Positions 15,833-24,982 are shown, numbered from the stretch's first letter. The stretch: DNA of 64,000 nt from JAPHSX01 sp041554195 (GCA_041554195.1 JBFFMJ010000009.1:62001-126000), one strand, 5' to 3'. Notes: a model not told the origin generated them from the letters alone. Made by a program: numbers and translations.

Positions 15833-17701
15833 CTATTGAGTTCCCGATTTTGTGGTGTTGCCGAGCAGGTAGCGGTCAATCACCTCGCGGGCGATAGGGG
15901 ATGCGATGGCCCCGCCACTGCCACCATTTTCGACGATCAGTGCCACTGCGATCTTCGGCTCTTTTGCCGGGGCAAAGGCGATAAACAGGGCGTGGTCGCG
16001 CAACCGTTTGCTGAGCTCATCGGCATCGTACTCCGCATCCTGGGCAATAGTGAATACCTGAGAGGTACCGGTCTTACCCGCCATTTTATAGTGCAGACCG
16101 TGGCTGATGCGTCGTGCGGTGCCGTTAGGGCCGTGGATCACCTGGGTCATCGCCCGCTCGATTCGCCACCAGTTACCCTCGTCGCTTATCGGTACCTCGC
16201 TAACCAGTGTGGGGGGAAGGGTATTGCGTTGGTGGCTGCGGGGGTCTTCGACCTCCCGCACCACTAGCGGACGCATATGCTTGCCGCGCATGGAGAGGGT
16301 GGCGGTGGCGCTGCTCAGTTGCAGCGGGGTGGAGAGGTTAAAGCCCTGACCGATGCTGGTGATCAGGGTCTCACCGGGGAACCAGGGCTCTTTGTGTACC
16401 CGTCGTTTCCACTCGCGACTGGGCAGCAGGCCGGTCGCCTCACCGCCGGTGTCGATGCCGGTCTTTTTCCCGAAGCCGAAGTGGTCAAGGTAGCTGGAGA
16501 TGCGGTCGATACCCAGCTTTAATGACAGGTCGTAGAAAAAGACATCACACGACTCGACGATGGCGCGGGTCAGACCGATGGTGCCGTGCCCTCTCTTCTT
16601 CCAGTCACGGTAGCGGTGGTCATCATTTTTCAGGCTGTACCACCCCTTGCAGGCGACAGCGTCTCTGGTGGTGATCTGGTTGAGCTCCAGCCCCGCCAGG
16701 CCGATAAAGGGTTTGATGGTTGAGCCGGGGGGATACTGCCCCCTTAAGGCACGGTTAAATAGCGGCTGGTCGCGATCATCACTGAGGGCGCGGTAGGTTT
16801 TGACCGCGATGCCGTTAACGAAGAGGTTGGGGTCGTAGCTGGGTACGCTGACCAGGCTGAGCACGGCACCGCTCTCTGGTTCTATTGCCACCAGCGCCCC
16901 GCGCTCCTTGCCAAAGGCCCGTTGCGCCACCCGCTGCAGGTTGGCGTCGATATTCAGGTAGAGATTGCTTCCCGGTGTTGGCGGGTTGCGTTCCAGTACC
17001 CGCAATACGCGCCCCCGGGCGTTGGTCTCTACCTGCTGGTGACCGACCTCGCCGTGCAACAGTGCCTCATAGCTCTTCTCTATGCCGGTTTTGCCCACAT
17101 ATGTGGTGGCGGCATAGTTTGTGGGGTCGAGACTCTGTAGCTCTTTGACATTAATGCGACTGACGTAACCGAGGGTGTGGGCGGTGAGGTCGCCCAGCGG
17201 GTAGTGGCGGGTGAGGATGGAGTTGATCTCCACCCCCGGCATGCGGTGACTGTTGACGGCGATAAGGGCCACCTCCCGGTCATCCAGGCGAAAGCGTAGC
17301 GGCACCGCCTCAAAGCGGCGACGACGCTTGAGCTCGCGACGAAAGCGGCTGAGGTCCTCGTCGGAGACCTGGATCAGTTTGCCAATCTCCTGCAGGGTCA
17401 GCTCCATATCCTTGACCCGTTCCTGCACCAGCTCCAGGCTGTAGGTGGGTAGATTCTGCGCCAGCACCAGACCGTTGCGGTCATAGATCAGGCCTCGGGT
17501 CGGGCCGATGGGTTGCAGGCTGACACGGTTGTTGGTGGAGAGGGTGGTGTAGTGCTCGTGCTGCATCAGTTGCAGGTAGAACATGCGACTGATGAGGATT
17601 AGCATCAATAACAGGCTGAGCAGCAGTGCGACGATGGCGCGTGTCTGGAATAGGTGGCGCTCCCGAAGCGGGTTTTTCAGAAATTGCGTGCGAAACAGCA
17701 T
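15833..17701 (-). CDS. mrdA: Penicillin-binding protein 2, elongasome transpeptidase
   Basis: A 622-residue class B PBP (E. coli PBP2 633). One N-terminal membrane anchor (about residues 20-45), the pedestal domain starting with GLIYDRNGLVLAQNLP, and the transpeptidase domain with SXXK in GSTIKPF near residue 326, the SCD triad in VESCDVFFYD, and KTG in AGKTGTSQ near 544. It crosslinks new murein during side-wall growth as the partner of RodA. In the order mreB-mreC-mreD-mrdA-rodA, so the whole elongasome is in one transcription unit. Confidence 0.97.
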   Translation of the reverse strand: MLFRTQFLKNPLRERHLFQTRAIVALLLSLLLMLILISRMFYLQLMQHEHYTTLSTNNRVSLQPIGPTRGLIYDRNGLVLAQNLPTYSLELVQERVKDMELTLQEIGKLIQVSDEDLSRFRRELKRRRRFEAVPLRFRLDDREVALIAVNSHRMPGVEINSILTRHYPLGDLTAHTLGYVSRINVKELQSLDPTNYAATTYVGKTGIEKSYEALLHGEVGHQQVETNARGRVLRVLERNPPTPGSNLYLNIDANLQRVAQRAFGKERGALVAIEPESGAVLSLVSVPSYDPNLFVNGIAVKTYRALSDDRDQPLFNRALRGQYPPGSTIKPFIGLAGLELNQITTRDAVACKGWYSLKNDDHRYRDWKKRGHGTIGLTRAIVESCDVFFYDLSLKLGIDRISSYLDHFGFGKKTGIDTGGEATGLLPSREWKRRVHKEPWFPGETLITSIGQGFNLSTPLQLSSATATLSMRGKHMRPLVVREVEDPRSHQRNTLPPTLVSEVPISDEGNWWRIERAMTQVIHGPNGTARRISHGLHYKMAGKTGTSQVFTIAQDAEYDADELSKRLRDHALFIAFAPAKEPKIAVALIVENGGSGGAIASPIAREVIDRYLLGNTTKSGTQ

Positions 17702-17702
17702 A

Positions 17703-18191
17703 CTAGCGTACCCCGTAGTGGCGACGCAGATCCCGCAGTATGACGAATAACCAGGGCCACAACAGCATGGTGGTTAGCGCGGGGAACCAGTAGCGCAGAC
17801 TCTCTGGCGACTCACCGATAAATCCCTTGATCCAGAGCACCAGCAGCTGCTGGAACAGCACTAGCAGTAACACCACCAGCGCCTGTTGGCCTATCGGGTA
17901 GACGCGCATGCGCTGGTGCACATTGAGGGTGAAGTAGGCGATCAGAGCCAGCGCCATGGCGTACTGCCCCAGTACCGCGCCGTGTATAACGTCGAGGAAT
18001 AGCCCCGCCAGCCAGCCGACGCCAACGCCAACCCGCTCGGGCAGCGCCATGCACCAGTAGATAAGTACAATAGTGACCCACTCGGGGCGCAGGTAGGCAG
18101 CCCAGTCCGGCAGCGGTATCAGGGTGAGCATAAGGGCGGCAATAAAGCTCAGCGTGATCACCCAGCCGCCCTGATGATGAACGGTCCTCAT
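17703..18191 (-). CDS. mreD: Rod shape-determining protein MreD
   Basis: A 162-residue integral membrane protein with five or so hydrophobic helices and the MreD signature PDWAAYLRPEWVTIVLIYW near residue 30. It bridges MreC and the RodA/PBP2 synthase. Its start ATGA overlaps the mreC stop by four bases, so translation is coupled. Sequence conservation in this family is low, but context makes the call secure. Confidence 0.94.
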   Translation of the reverse strand: MRTVHHQGGWVITLSFIAALMLTLIPLPDWAAYLRPEWVTIVLIYWCMALPERVGVGVGWLAGLFLDVIHGAVLGQYAMALALIAYFTLNVHQRMRVYPIGQQALVVLLLVLFQQLLVLWIKGFIGESPESLRYWFPALTTMLLWPWLFVILRDLRRHYGVR

Positions 18192-19042
18192 TCGTCACCC
18201 TCCACCACGGTTGGCTCCTCTGCCGCAGCCGGCCACACCAGCAGCACCTCTCGGGTGCGCTTGAGGTGAGCTAGCGGGGTGGCCTGGACGCTGGCAAAAG
18301 GCTCGCGAGGATCCTTCTCGATATGGCTTACCGTGGCCACCGGGTAGCCGGGTGGGAAGCGCAGCCCGAGGCCAGAGGTGACCAGCAGGTCGCCCACTTC
18401 AATGTCGGCATTGTTCGGCAGGTGGGGAATATCGAGTATTCCGGCCTCGCCAGTTCCCACCGCAAGCGTACGCAGGCCGTTGCGATTGACCTGTACCGGG
18501 ACCGTGTGACGGGGATCGGTAATGAGAAGCGCACTGCTGGAGAGCGGTGAGACATGAACCACCTGCCCCAGCACACCGTGGGCATCGAGCAGGGGGTGGC
18601 CCTCAAAGACGCCATCGTTGCTGCCACGGCTAAGCAGCACCATGTGGCGCAGGGGGTCGAAATCGACCTGCAGCAGCTCAGCAATTAATACTCGTTCCCA
18701 CTTACGGCTGGAAGACTGTAGCAGGGAGCGCAGACGCTGATTTTCGCTCTCCAGGGCTTCAAATTTTTGCAGCTTAAATTGCAGTGCCAGCTGCTTTTTG
18801 TGCAGTTCACTGTTCTCGGCAAGCAGGGTGGTGTGGCTGGCGAGGTTCGTGTCTGCCCAGTTGAAAATGGCGAAGGGGAGATCGACCAGATATTGCAGCG
18901 GAAAGACCACGACCGAGAGCCCCGCACGTATTCCCTCGAGGTGGTGCTGACGGTGATCCAGGTTCATCAGGAAGATCGAGGCTATCACCAGCAGGGCGGC
19001 GCGTATGGTGACCGATGGCCCCTGAGCAAACAGCAGTTTGAT
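18188..19042 (-). CDS. mreC: Rod shape-determining protein MreC, apparent ATC start
   Basis: A 284-residue MreC: N-terminal membrane helix, coiled coil (about 70-110; SELHKKQLALQFKLQKFEAL), then the beta domain. MreC recruits PBP2 and activates the RodA complex from the periplasmic side. The first canonical start in frame is a GTG at 18988, which would remove the conserved beginning and has no ribosome site. Upstream of it the frame encodes KLLFAQGPSVTIRAALLVI, aligning with the start of E. coli MreC, and is preceded by ATC at 19042 and a strong GGGGAGGGG site six bases before; two codons further up is a stop. I therefore place the start at the ATC. Confidence 0.85.
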   Translation of the reverse strand: MKLLFAQGPSVTIRAALLVIASIFLMNLDHRQHHLEGIRAGLSVVVFPLQYLVDLPFAIFNWADTNLASHTTLLAENSELHKKQLALQFKLQKFEALESENQRLRSLLQSSSRKWERVLIAELLQVDFDPLRHMVLLSRGSNDGVFEGHPLLDAHGVLGQVVHVSPLSSSALLITDPRHTVPVQVNRNGLRTLAVGTGEAGILDIPHLPNNADIEVGDLLVTSGLGLRFPPGYPVATVSHIEKDPREPFASVQATPLAHLKRTREVLLVWPAAAEEPTVVEGDE

Positions 19043-19074
19043 GGTTTACCCCTCCCCGGGGAAGTCGCGATGTT

Positions 19075-19103
19075 AAAAAAGGCTGAGCCCCACGTGGTGG
19101 GGC
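19075..19103 (-). terminator. Attenuator-like hairpin between mreB and mreC
   Basis: On the minus strand GCCCCAC-CAC-GTGGGGC (19103-19087) is followed six bases later by six T residues (19080-19075). The gap before the T-run makes it a weak or partial terminator, which would let mreB be made in excess over mreCD as is usual for this operon. Confidence 0.5.
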
Positions 19104-19115
19104 GTCCCGTTATTG

Positions 19116-20174
19116 TTATTCCAGTGCGAAGATATCGCCACCGTGCTCATCCACCAGTTCCAGCGCACGACCACCACCGCGGGCCACGCAGGTAAGCGGG
19201 TCTTCGGCGATGATCACCGGCAGACCGGTCTCCTCAACCAGCAGGCGATCCAGGTCGCGCAGCAGCGCACCACCACCGGTCAGCACCATGCCGCGTTCGG
19301 CGATATCGGCACCCAGCTCGGGCGGGGTCTGCTCCAGGGCGGATTTAACTGCACCGACGATGCCGGAGAGGGGCTCTTGTAGCGCCTCCAGGATCTCGTT
19401 GGAGTTGAGGGTGAAACTGCGCGGGATACCCTCGGCCAGGTTGCGGCCACGTACCTCGATCTCACGCACCTCGGCGCTGGGATAGGCCGAGCCGATCTCC
19501 TCCTTAATGCGTTCGGCGGTGGCCTCACCGATCAGGGTGCCGTAGTTACGGCGCACATAGCTGATGATCGCCTCATCGAAGCGGTCTCCACCGATACGTA
19601 CCGAGTTGGAGTAGACGATGCCGTTGAGTGAGAGCACCGCGATCTCGGTGGTACCACCGCCGATATCCAGCACCATTGAGCCACTCGCCTCGGAGATCGG
19701 CATACCGGCACCGATGGCCGCGGCCATCGGCTCTTCGATCAGATAGACCTCGCGGGCACCGGCACCGGCGGCGCTCTCCTTGATGGCGCGGCGCTCTACC
19801 TGGGTGGCACCACAGGGGACGCAGATGAGGACGCGGGGGCTGGGCTTCAGTGCCTTGAATTTATTCTCATGCACCTTGCGGATGAAGTGCTGCAACATCT
19901 TCTCGGTGATGGTGAAGTCGGCGATCACGCCGTCCTTCATCGGGCGGATGGCAACAATGTTGCCGGGGGTACGTCCCAGCATGCGCTTGGCCTCAACGCC
20001 GACCGCCGCAATGCGCATGTTGCTGCTGGAACCCCCCTCCTGACGGATGGCAACAACTGACGGCTCGTTCAGTACGATGCCTTCGCCGCGTACAAAAACC
20101 AGTGTGTTGGCTGTTCCCAGATCGATAGAAATATCGTAGGAAAAGAGCCCCTTAAAACGTCCCAGCAGTCCCAT
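19116..20174 (-). CDS. mreB: Actin-like rod shape protein MreB
   Basis: A 352-residue MreB (E. coli 347). The nucleotide-binding motifs of the actin family are clear: phosphate 1 SIDLGTANTLVFV, phosphate 2 VLDIGGGTTEIAV, and the adenosine motif VLTGGGALLRDL. The short amphipathic N-terminus MGLLGRFKGLFS fits membrane binding. It forms the cytoplasmic filaments that position the elongasome. First gene of the minus-strand block; its promoter should lie in the 142-base gap shared with gatC, which is transcribed away from it. Confidence 0.98.
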   Translation of the reverse strand: MGLLGRFKGLFSYDISIDLGTANTLVFVRGEGIVLNEPSVVAIRQEGGSSSNMRIAAVGVEAKRMLGRTPGNIVAIRPMKDGVIADFTITEKMLQHFIRKVHENKFKALKPSPRVLICVPCGATQVERRAIKESAAGAGAREVYLIEEPMAAAIGAGMPISEASGSMVLDIGGGTTEIAVLSLNGIVYSNSVRIGGDRFDEAIISYVRRNYGTLIGEATAERIKEEIGSAYPSAEVREIEVRGRNLAEGIPRSFTLNSNEILEALQEPLSGIVGAVKSALEQTPPELGADIAERGMVLTGGGALLRDLDRLLVEETGLPVIIAEDPLTCVARGGGRALELVDEHGGDIFALE

Positions 20175-20316
20175 AATTGTCTTCGCTTATTGTCCGATTT
20201 GATTATATATAGAGATAGATCGCGCTAATGTAACAATCCGGTGGGTCTTTGGGCAAGGTCATATCTGTGATAAGTTGCCTCTTTTTGCGCAATAGTATCG
20301 AATTTTGGAGTCACCT

Positions 20317-20604
20317 ATGGCACTGGACAAGAGCGATGTTGAGAGCATCGCGCACCTGGCAAGGCTCGCCATCGGCGAAGAAGATGTTCCCGCCTATGCT
20401 GAAACCCTGTCGAATATCCTGACGCTGGTTGAGCAGATGAACAGCGTCGATACCACTGGCGTGACCCCCATGGCCCACCCTCTGGATATGGCGCAGCGCC
20501 TGCGCGAAGATGTGGTGAGTGAGGAGAATCAGCGCGCGCATCTGCAGCAATATGCCCCATCGGTTGAAGATGGGCTGTTCCTGGTGCCGAAAGTTATTGA
20601 ATGA
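20317..20604 (+). CDS. gatC: Asp-tRNA(Asn)/Glu-tRNA(Gln) amidotransferase subunit C
   Basis: A 95-residue GatC, the small subunit that stabilises GatA and GatB. Typical segments are VESIAHLARLAIGEED at the N-terminus, TLVEQMNSVDTTGVTPMAHP and LREDVV. The ATG at 20317 follows a TGGAG site; an earlier in-frame codon at 20305 is less likely. First gene of gatC-gatA-gatB, divergent from mreB. Confidence 0.96.
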   Translation: MALDKSDVESIAHLARLAIGEEDVPAYAETLSNILTLVEQMNSVDTTGVTPMAHPLDMAQRLREDVVSEENQRAHLQQYAPSVEDGLFLVPKVIE

Positions 20605-20650
20605 TTGAGTCGTCGCTGGCGACGCCTGCGACCTGTTGAAGGGATCCCCC

Positions 20651-22105
20651 ATGCACAACAAAACCATTGCCGAACTGGCGGCTGGCCTGAAGGCCGGCGA
20701 ATTTACCAGTGAGGAATTGACCAAGGCCTATCTGGAGCGCATTAAGGCGCTCGATGGCGATTTGAATAGCTACATTACCGTCACCGAGGAGCAGGCGCTG
20801 GAGCAGGCGCGTGCCGCCGATGCCCGTATCGCTGCCGGTGAGGCGGGGCCGCTCACCGGTGTACCGATCGCCCACAAGGATATCTTCTGTACCGACGGGG
20901 TACGCACCTCCTGTGCCTCGAAGATGCTCGACCCCTTTATCGCCCCTTACGACGCCACCGTGGTGCGTAAATTTAAGGAAGCGGGTGTCGTCATGCTGGG
21001 CAAGACCAACATGGACGAGTTCGCTATGGGCTCCTCCAACGAGACCAGCTTCTACGGCCCGGTAAAGAATCCCTGGGACACCAGGGCGGTACCCGGCGGC
21101 TCCTCCGGTGGTTCGGCGGCGGCTGTGGCGGCACGCCTCGCCCCCGGTGCCACCGGCACCGATACCGGTGGCTCGATTCGCCAGCCGGCGGCACTGTGCG
21201 GCATTACCGGCCTCAAGCCGACCTATGGCCGTGTCTCGCGCTACGGCATGATCGCCTTCGCCTCATCCTTGGATCAGGCCGGTCCTATGGCGCGCACCGC
21301 CGAGGACTGTGCGCTGATGCTGGGTGCGATGGCGGGTTTTGATGAACGCGATTCCACCTCGATGGATAAAGCGGTACCCGACTACACCGCCGATCTAAAT
21401 AATGACCTCAACGGCCTGAAGATTGGTCTGCCGCAGGAGTACTTCGGTGAGGGGCTGGACAGTGAGGTGGCGGAGACCATTAACGCGGCCATTGAGGCGT
21501 ACAAAAAACTCGGTGCCGAGGTGGTCGAGATCTCCCTGCCCAATACCAACCTTGCCGTGCCCACCTACTACGTGGTGGCCCCGGCCGAGTGCTCCTCCAA
21601 CCTCTCGCGGATGGACGGGGTGCGCTTCGGTCATCGCTGTGAAGACCCGAAGGATCTCGAAGACCTCTATAAACGCTCTCGTGGCGAGGGCTTTGGTAGT
21701 GAGGTAAAACGCCGCATTCTGGTCGGTGCCTACGCCCTCTCCTCCGGCTACTACGACGCCTACTACCTGAAGGCACAGCAGCTGCGCCAGCTGATCTCCG
21801 ATGACTTTGTGAAGGCCTTCGAGCAGGTCGATGTGATCATGGGGCCTACTACCCCCAGCCCCGCTTTTAATCTGGGCGAGAAGTCCGATGATCCGGTCTC
21901 CATGTATTTGGCCGACATCTACACCATCGCGGTGAACCTGGCTGGTCTGCCCGGCATGTCGGTACCGGCGGGCCTGGTGAATGGTCGCCCCGTTGGTCTG
22001 CAGATCATCGGTAATTACTTTGACGAGTCGCGCCTGCTCAATGTGGCGCATAAATACCAGCAGGCAACCGACTGGCACACCCAGGCACCGGAGGGGATCG
22101 CATAA
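20651..22105 (+). CDS. gatA: Asp-tRNA(Asn)/Glu-tRNA(Gln) amidotransferase subunit A
   Basis: A 484-residue amidase-signature enzyme that releases ammonia from glutamine for GatB. The Ser-cisSer-Lys triad is present: Lys in GVPIAHKDIFC, and the two serines in GGSSGGSAAAVAARLAPG and TGTDTGGSIRQPAAL. Also seen is MDEFAMGSSNET, the tRNA amidotransferase form. The ATG at 20651 follows a GAAGGGA site. The stop overlaps the gatB start (TAATG). Presence of GatCAB means that Asn-tRNA and/or Gln-tRNA is made by the indirect route, or that it coexists with direct synthetases. Confidence 0.97.
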   Translation: MHNKTIAELAAGLKAGEFTSEELTKAYLERIKALDGDLNSYITVTEEQALEQARAADARIAAGEAGPLTGVPIAHKDIFCTDGVRTSCASKMLDPFIAPYDATVVRKFKEAGVVMLGKTNMDEFAMGSSNETSFYGPVKNPWDTRAVPGGSSGGSAAAVAARLAPGATGTDTGGSIRQPAALCGITGLKPTYGRVSRYGMIAFASSLDQAGPMARTAEDCALMLGAMAGFDERDSTSMDKAVPDYTADLNNDLNGLKIGLPQEYFGEGLDSEVAETINAAIEAYKKLGAEVVEISLPNTNLAVPTYYVVAPAECSSNLSRMDGVRFGHRCEDPKDLEDLYKRSRGEGFGSEVKRRILVGAYALSSGYYDAYYLKAQQLRQLISDDFVKAFEQVDVIMGPTTPSPAFNLGEKSDDPVSMYLADIYTIAVNLAGLPGMSVPAGLVNGRPVGLQIIGNYFDESRLLNVAHKYQQATDWHTQAPEGIA

Positions 22106-23559
22106 TGGAATGGGAAGTTGTAATCGGCTGTGAGATCCACGCCCAGCTGGCGACCAAATCGAAGATCTTTTCCGGTGCCGCCACCGCCTATGGTGCCGAG
22201 CCCAATACCCAGGCCTGCGCGGTTGACCTCGGCCTGCCCGGGGTATTGCCGGTGCTGAATAAGGAGGCGGTCCACATGGCGGTCAAGTTCGGCCTTGCCG
22301 TGGATGCGGAGATCGGCAAACGCTCGGTGTTTGCGCGGAAAAACTATTTCTATCCGGACCTGCCCAAGGGCTATCAGATCTCCCAGTTCGAGCTGCCGAT
22401 CGTCGGCATCGGCGAACTGGATGTCGAGCTGGAGGACGGTACAACCAAACGCATCGGTATTACTCGTGCTCACCTCGAAGAGGATGCGGGTAAATCCCTG
22501 CACGAGGATTTCCACGGCATGACCGGCATCGACCTTAATCGTGCCGGTACCCCGCTACTGGAGATCGTCTCCGACCCGGACATGCGCTCCGGTGCCGAGG
22601 CTGCAGCCTACATGCGCAAGATCCACTCCATCGTCACCTACCTGGGGATCTGTGATGGCAATATGGCGGAGGGCTCCTTCCGTTGTGATGTGAACATCTC
22701 GATGCGCCCCAAAGGGCAGGAGGCATTCGGCACTCGGGCTGAGATCAAGAACCTTAACTCTTTCCGCTTTGTTGAAAAGGCGGTGGAGTACGAGATGGAA
22801 CGGCAGATCGCGATTCTGGAGTCGGGCGGCAAGGTGGTGCAGGAGACCCGCCTGTTCGACCCGGACAAGGGCGAGACCCGTTCTATGCGCTCCAAGGAGG
22901 AGGCCAACGATTATCGCTACTTCCCCGACCCGGATCTGTTGCCGGTGATCGTCGGGGACGACCTTATTGAGGCGGTTCGTGCCACGCTGCCCGAGTTGCC
23001 CGATGCCAAGCGTCAGCGTTACATCAGTGAGCTGGGCCTGTCGCCGAAGGATGCCGCTGGTCTTACCAGCGCCAAGGCAACGGCGGACTATTTTGAATCG
23101 CTGGTGGCGGCCTCTGGCTGCGAGGCCAAGCTCTGTGCCAACTGGGTCATGGGGGAGCTCTCTGCCGCACTGAACAAGGATGGCAAGAGTGTCGATGCCT
23201 CGCCGGTCTCGGCCGAGTTGTTGGGCGGCATGCTCAAGCGCATCGCCGATAACACCATCTCCGGTAAGATCGCCAAGGAGGTGTTCGAGGCGATGTGGAA
23301 TGGCGAGGGCGATGCCGATACGGTGATCGATAAAAAGGGCCTCAAGCAGATCACCGATACAGGGGCGATTGAGGCGATCATTGATGAGATCATCGCCAAC
23401 AATGCCCAGCAGGTGGATAACTTCCGCAATGCCGAGCCGGAGAAGCGTGGCAAGATGATCGGCTTCTTTGTCGGTCAGGCGATGAAGGCCACCGGTGGCA
23501 AGGCCAATCCCGGTCAGGTCAATCAGCTGCTGAAGAGCAAGCTCGACGCCTTGCTGTAA
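22105..23559 (+). CDS. gatB: Asp-tRNA(Asn)/Glu-tRNA(Gln) amidotransferase subunit B
   Basis: A 484-residue GatB, which activates the misacylated aminoacyl-tRNA with ATP and transfers ammonia. The start MEWEVVIGCEIHAQL, CAVDLGLPGVLPVLN, and the kinase-like cradle with FYPDLPKGYQISQ are hallmark sequences; the C-terminal helical and YqeY-like tail domains bind tRNA. Translation is coupled to gatA through the TAATG overlap, and the unit ends at a strong terminator. Confidence 0.97.
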   Translation: MEWEVVIGCEIHAQLATKSKIFSGAATAYGAEPNTQACAVDLGLPGVLPVLNKEAVHMAVKFGLAVDAEIGKRSVFARKNYFYPDLPKGYQISQFELPIVGIGELDVELEDGTTKRIGITRAHLEEDAGKSLHEDFHGMTGIDLNRAGTPLLEIVSDPDMRSGAEAAAYMRKIHSIVTYLGICDGNMAEGSFRCDVNISMRPKGQEAFGTRAEIKNLNSFRFVEKAVEYEMERQIAILESGGKVVQETRLFDPDKGETRSMRSKEEANDYRYFPDPDLLPVIVGDDLIEAVRATLPELPDAKRQRYISELGLSPKDAAGLTSAKATADYFESLVAASGCEAKLCANWVMGELSAALNKDGKSVDASPVSAELLGGMLKRIADNTISGKIAKEVFEAMWNGEGDADTVIDKKGLKQITDTGAIEAIIDEIIANNAQQVDNFRNAEPEKRGKMIGFFVGQAMKATGGKANPGQVNQLLKSKLDALL

Positions 23560-23577
23560 CACTATTCACCGTTCAAG

Positions 23578-23625
23578 GACGCGAAGCTTCATAGGCGATA
23601 CGTTTATGACTTCGCGTCTTTTTTG
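23578..23625 (+). terminator. Intrinsic terminator after gatCAB
   Basis: GACGCGAAG (23578-23586) pairs with CTTCGCGTC (23610-23618), with a second inner pairing TCATA/TATGA, followed by six T residues. Confidence 0.85.
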
Positions 23626-23662
23626 TTCTAACCCTTAATACCGAAATCAATACGGAACTGCC

Positions 23663-24562
23663 ATGAGCGATACCCTGCAACGTTTCCTGTTTGAAAATGC
23701 GGCCATCCGTGGTGAGCTGGTGCAGCTCGACGCTTCGTGGAAGACGGCGCTGGAGCGTCACGACTACCCCGAGAGTGTGCGTGGCCCGTTAGGCGAGATG
23801 ATGGTGGCCGGGGTGTTGCTGGCGGCGACGATGAAGTTTGAGGGTAATATCACCCTGCAGGTTAGTGGCAGTGGCCCCATTTCAATGCTGGTGGTCGATT
23901 GCACGCCACGCCGCGCTGAAGGTGAGGAGGGCGTGCTTTACCACATTCGCGGCATGGCACTGTGGAACGGCGACGTGTCCGCAGGTGACCTGCGTAGCCG
24001 CTTTGGCGATGGCAATCTGGTGATCACCATTGACCCCGGAAAAGGGGCTCAGCGTTACCAGGGCGTGGTTGCCCTCAGTGGTAATTCACTGGCCGATGCC
24101 ATCGACGATTATCTGGAGCGTTCCGAGCAACTGCCTACCCGTATGTGGTTAAGTAGCGACGGGGAACACGCCGCCGGGCTGCTGCTACAGAAGATGCCTG
24201 GCGAGGCTGAAGAGGCGGATGCCGAACGCTGGGAGAGGGTCACCGCCCTTGCCTCCACGGTGCGCGATGAGGAGCTGTTAGAGCTGGAGCAGCAGGAGGT
24301 GATTCACCGCCTGTTTCATGAGGAGGACCTACGCCTCTTTGATCGCGAGCCGGTGGCCTTCCACTGTCACTGCTCGCATGACAAGGTCGCCGATTCATTG
24401 CGTAGCCTCGGCTATGCCGAGGTGATGGATATTATTGCCAAAGAGCAGAAGCTAGAGGTGAGCTGCCACTTCTGTAATAAGCAGTATCATTTCGATGCTG
24501 TCGATGCCGAGCAGCTGTTTGCCGAACAGCCACAACCGCCCGCCGGGAATAGTCAGCACTAG
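23663..24562 (+). CDS. hslO: Redox-regulated chaperone Hsp33
   Basis: A 299-residue Hsp33, a holdase switched on by oxidative unfolding. The zinc-binding redox switch is complete: CHC in FHCHCSHDKV (residues about 234 and 236) and CNFC-type CHFC in SCHFCNKQY (about 267 and 270). The N-terminal substrate-binding domain begins DTLQRFLFENAAIRGELV. Start ATG at 23663 has only a weak ribosome site (GGAACTGCC). Lies alone between a terminator and a small lipoprotein gene. Confidence 0.96.
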   Translation: MSDTLQRFLFENAAIRGELVQLDASWKTALERHDYPESVRGPLGEMMVAGVLLAATMKFEGNITLQVSGSGPISMLVVDCTPRRAEGEEGVLYHIRGMALWNGDVSAGDLRSRFGDGNLVITIDPGKGAQRYQGVVALSGNSLADAIDDYLERSEQLPTRMWLSSDGEHAAGLLLQKMPGEAEEADAERWERVTALASTVRDEELLELEQQEVIHRLFHEEDLRLFDREPVAFHCHCSHDKVADSLRSLGYAEVMDIIAKEQKLEVSCHFCNKQYHFDAVDAEQLFAEQPQPPAGNSQH

Positions 24563-24610
24563 GTAGTAGCACAACACTATCGCCAAGCTGAATTAATTCG
24601 AGGCAACAAA

Positions 24611-24898
24611 ATGAAACGATTATTATTTATTCTTCCCTTTATCCTCCTCATGACGGCCTGTAGTGAGGAGCAGCAGAACAAACTGTCACGTATCGGCGTG
24701 ACCTGGCTGGAGGGTGACTACCGTGTTACCTATGCCGATGGCAGCCACGTTAAAAGCTGGGAGATACGCGACGGCAAGGTCACCACCGAACCGGATAAGG
24801 GCTATTATTACTTCTGGGCTCTGGAGAACGGCAAAAAGATCTATGTGCAGACACCGATTGGTCGCAGTTATATCGAAGAGGTTGATTCGAATGATTAA
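24611..24898 (+). CDS. Small lipoprotein of unknown function
   Basis: A 95-residue predicted lipoprotein: lipobox LLMTAC with the acylated Cys near residue 17, followed by a soluble domain of about 75 residues rich in aromatic residues (GYYYFWALENGKKIYVQTP) that looks like a small beta fold. The residue after the Cys is Ser, which favours outer-membrane sorting under the Lol rules. I do not recognise the family. It follows hslO with 48 bases between and could be cotranscribed. Confidence 0.65.
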   Translation: MKRLLFILPFILLMTACSEEQQNKLSRIGVTWLEGDYRVTYADGSHVKSWEIRDGKVTTEPDKGYYYFWALENGKKIYVQTPIGRSYIEEVDSND

Positions 24899-24965
24899 CC
24901 ACAAAGAGGCTTACTACTTGATACGTCTTTTTACGCAGTGGATAGAGTTAGCTTTATCGCGAGGG

Positions 24966-24982
24966 GACTCACTATAGGGCGA
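24966..24982 (+). other. Exact 17-base match to the core of a cloning-vector T7 promoter
   Basis: GACTCACTATAGGGCGA is identical to the 3' part of the T7 promoter as it occurs in pBluescript-type vectors (phage class III promoters read GGGAGA instead of GGGCGA). The upstream six bases of the consensus are absent. It lies in a 185-base gap that otherwise holds no gene. Either a library or vector remnant in the assembly, or chance. No claim of function is made. Confidence 0.55.

Noticed and set aside
20175..20316. Small gene between mreB and gatC
   Set aside because: No frame with a ribosome site; the AT-rich sequence fits a divergent promoter region.
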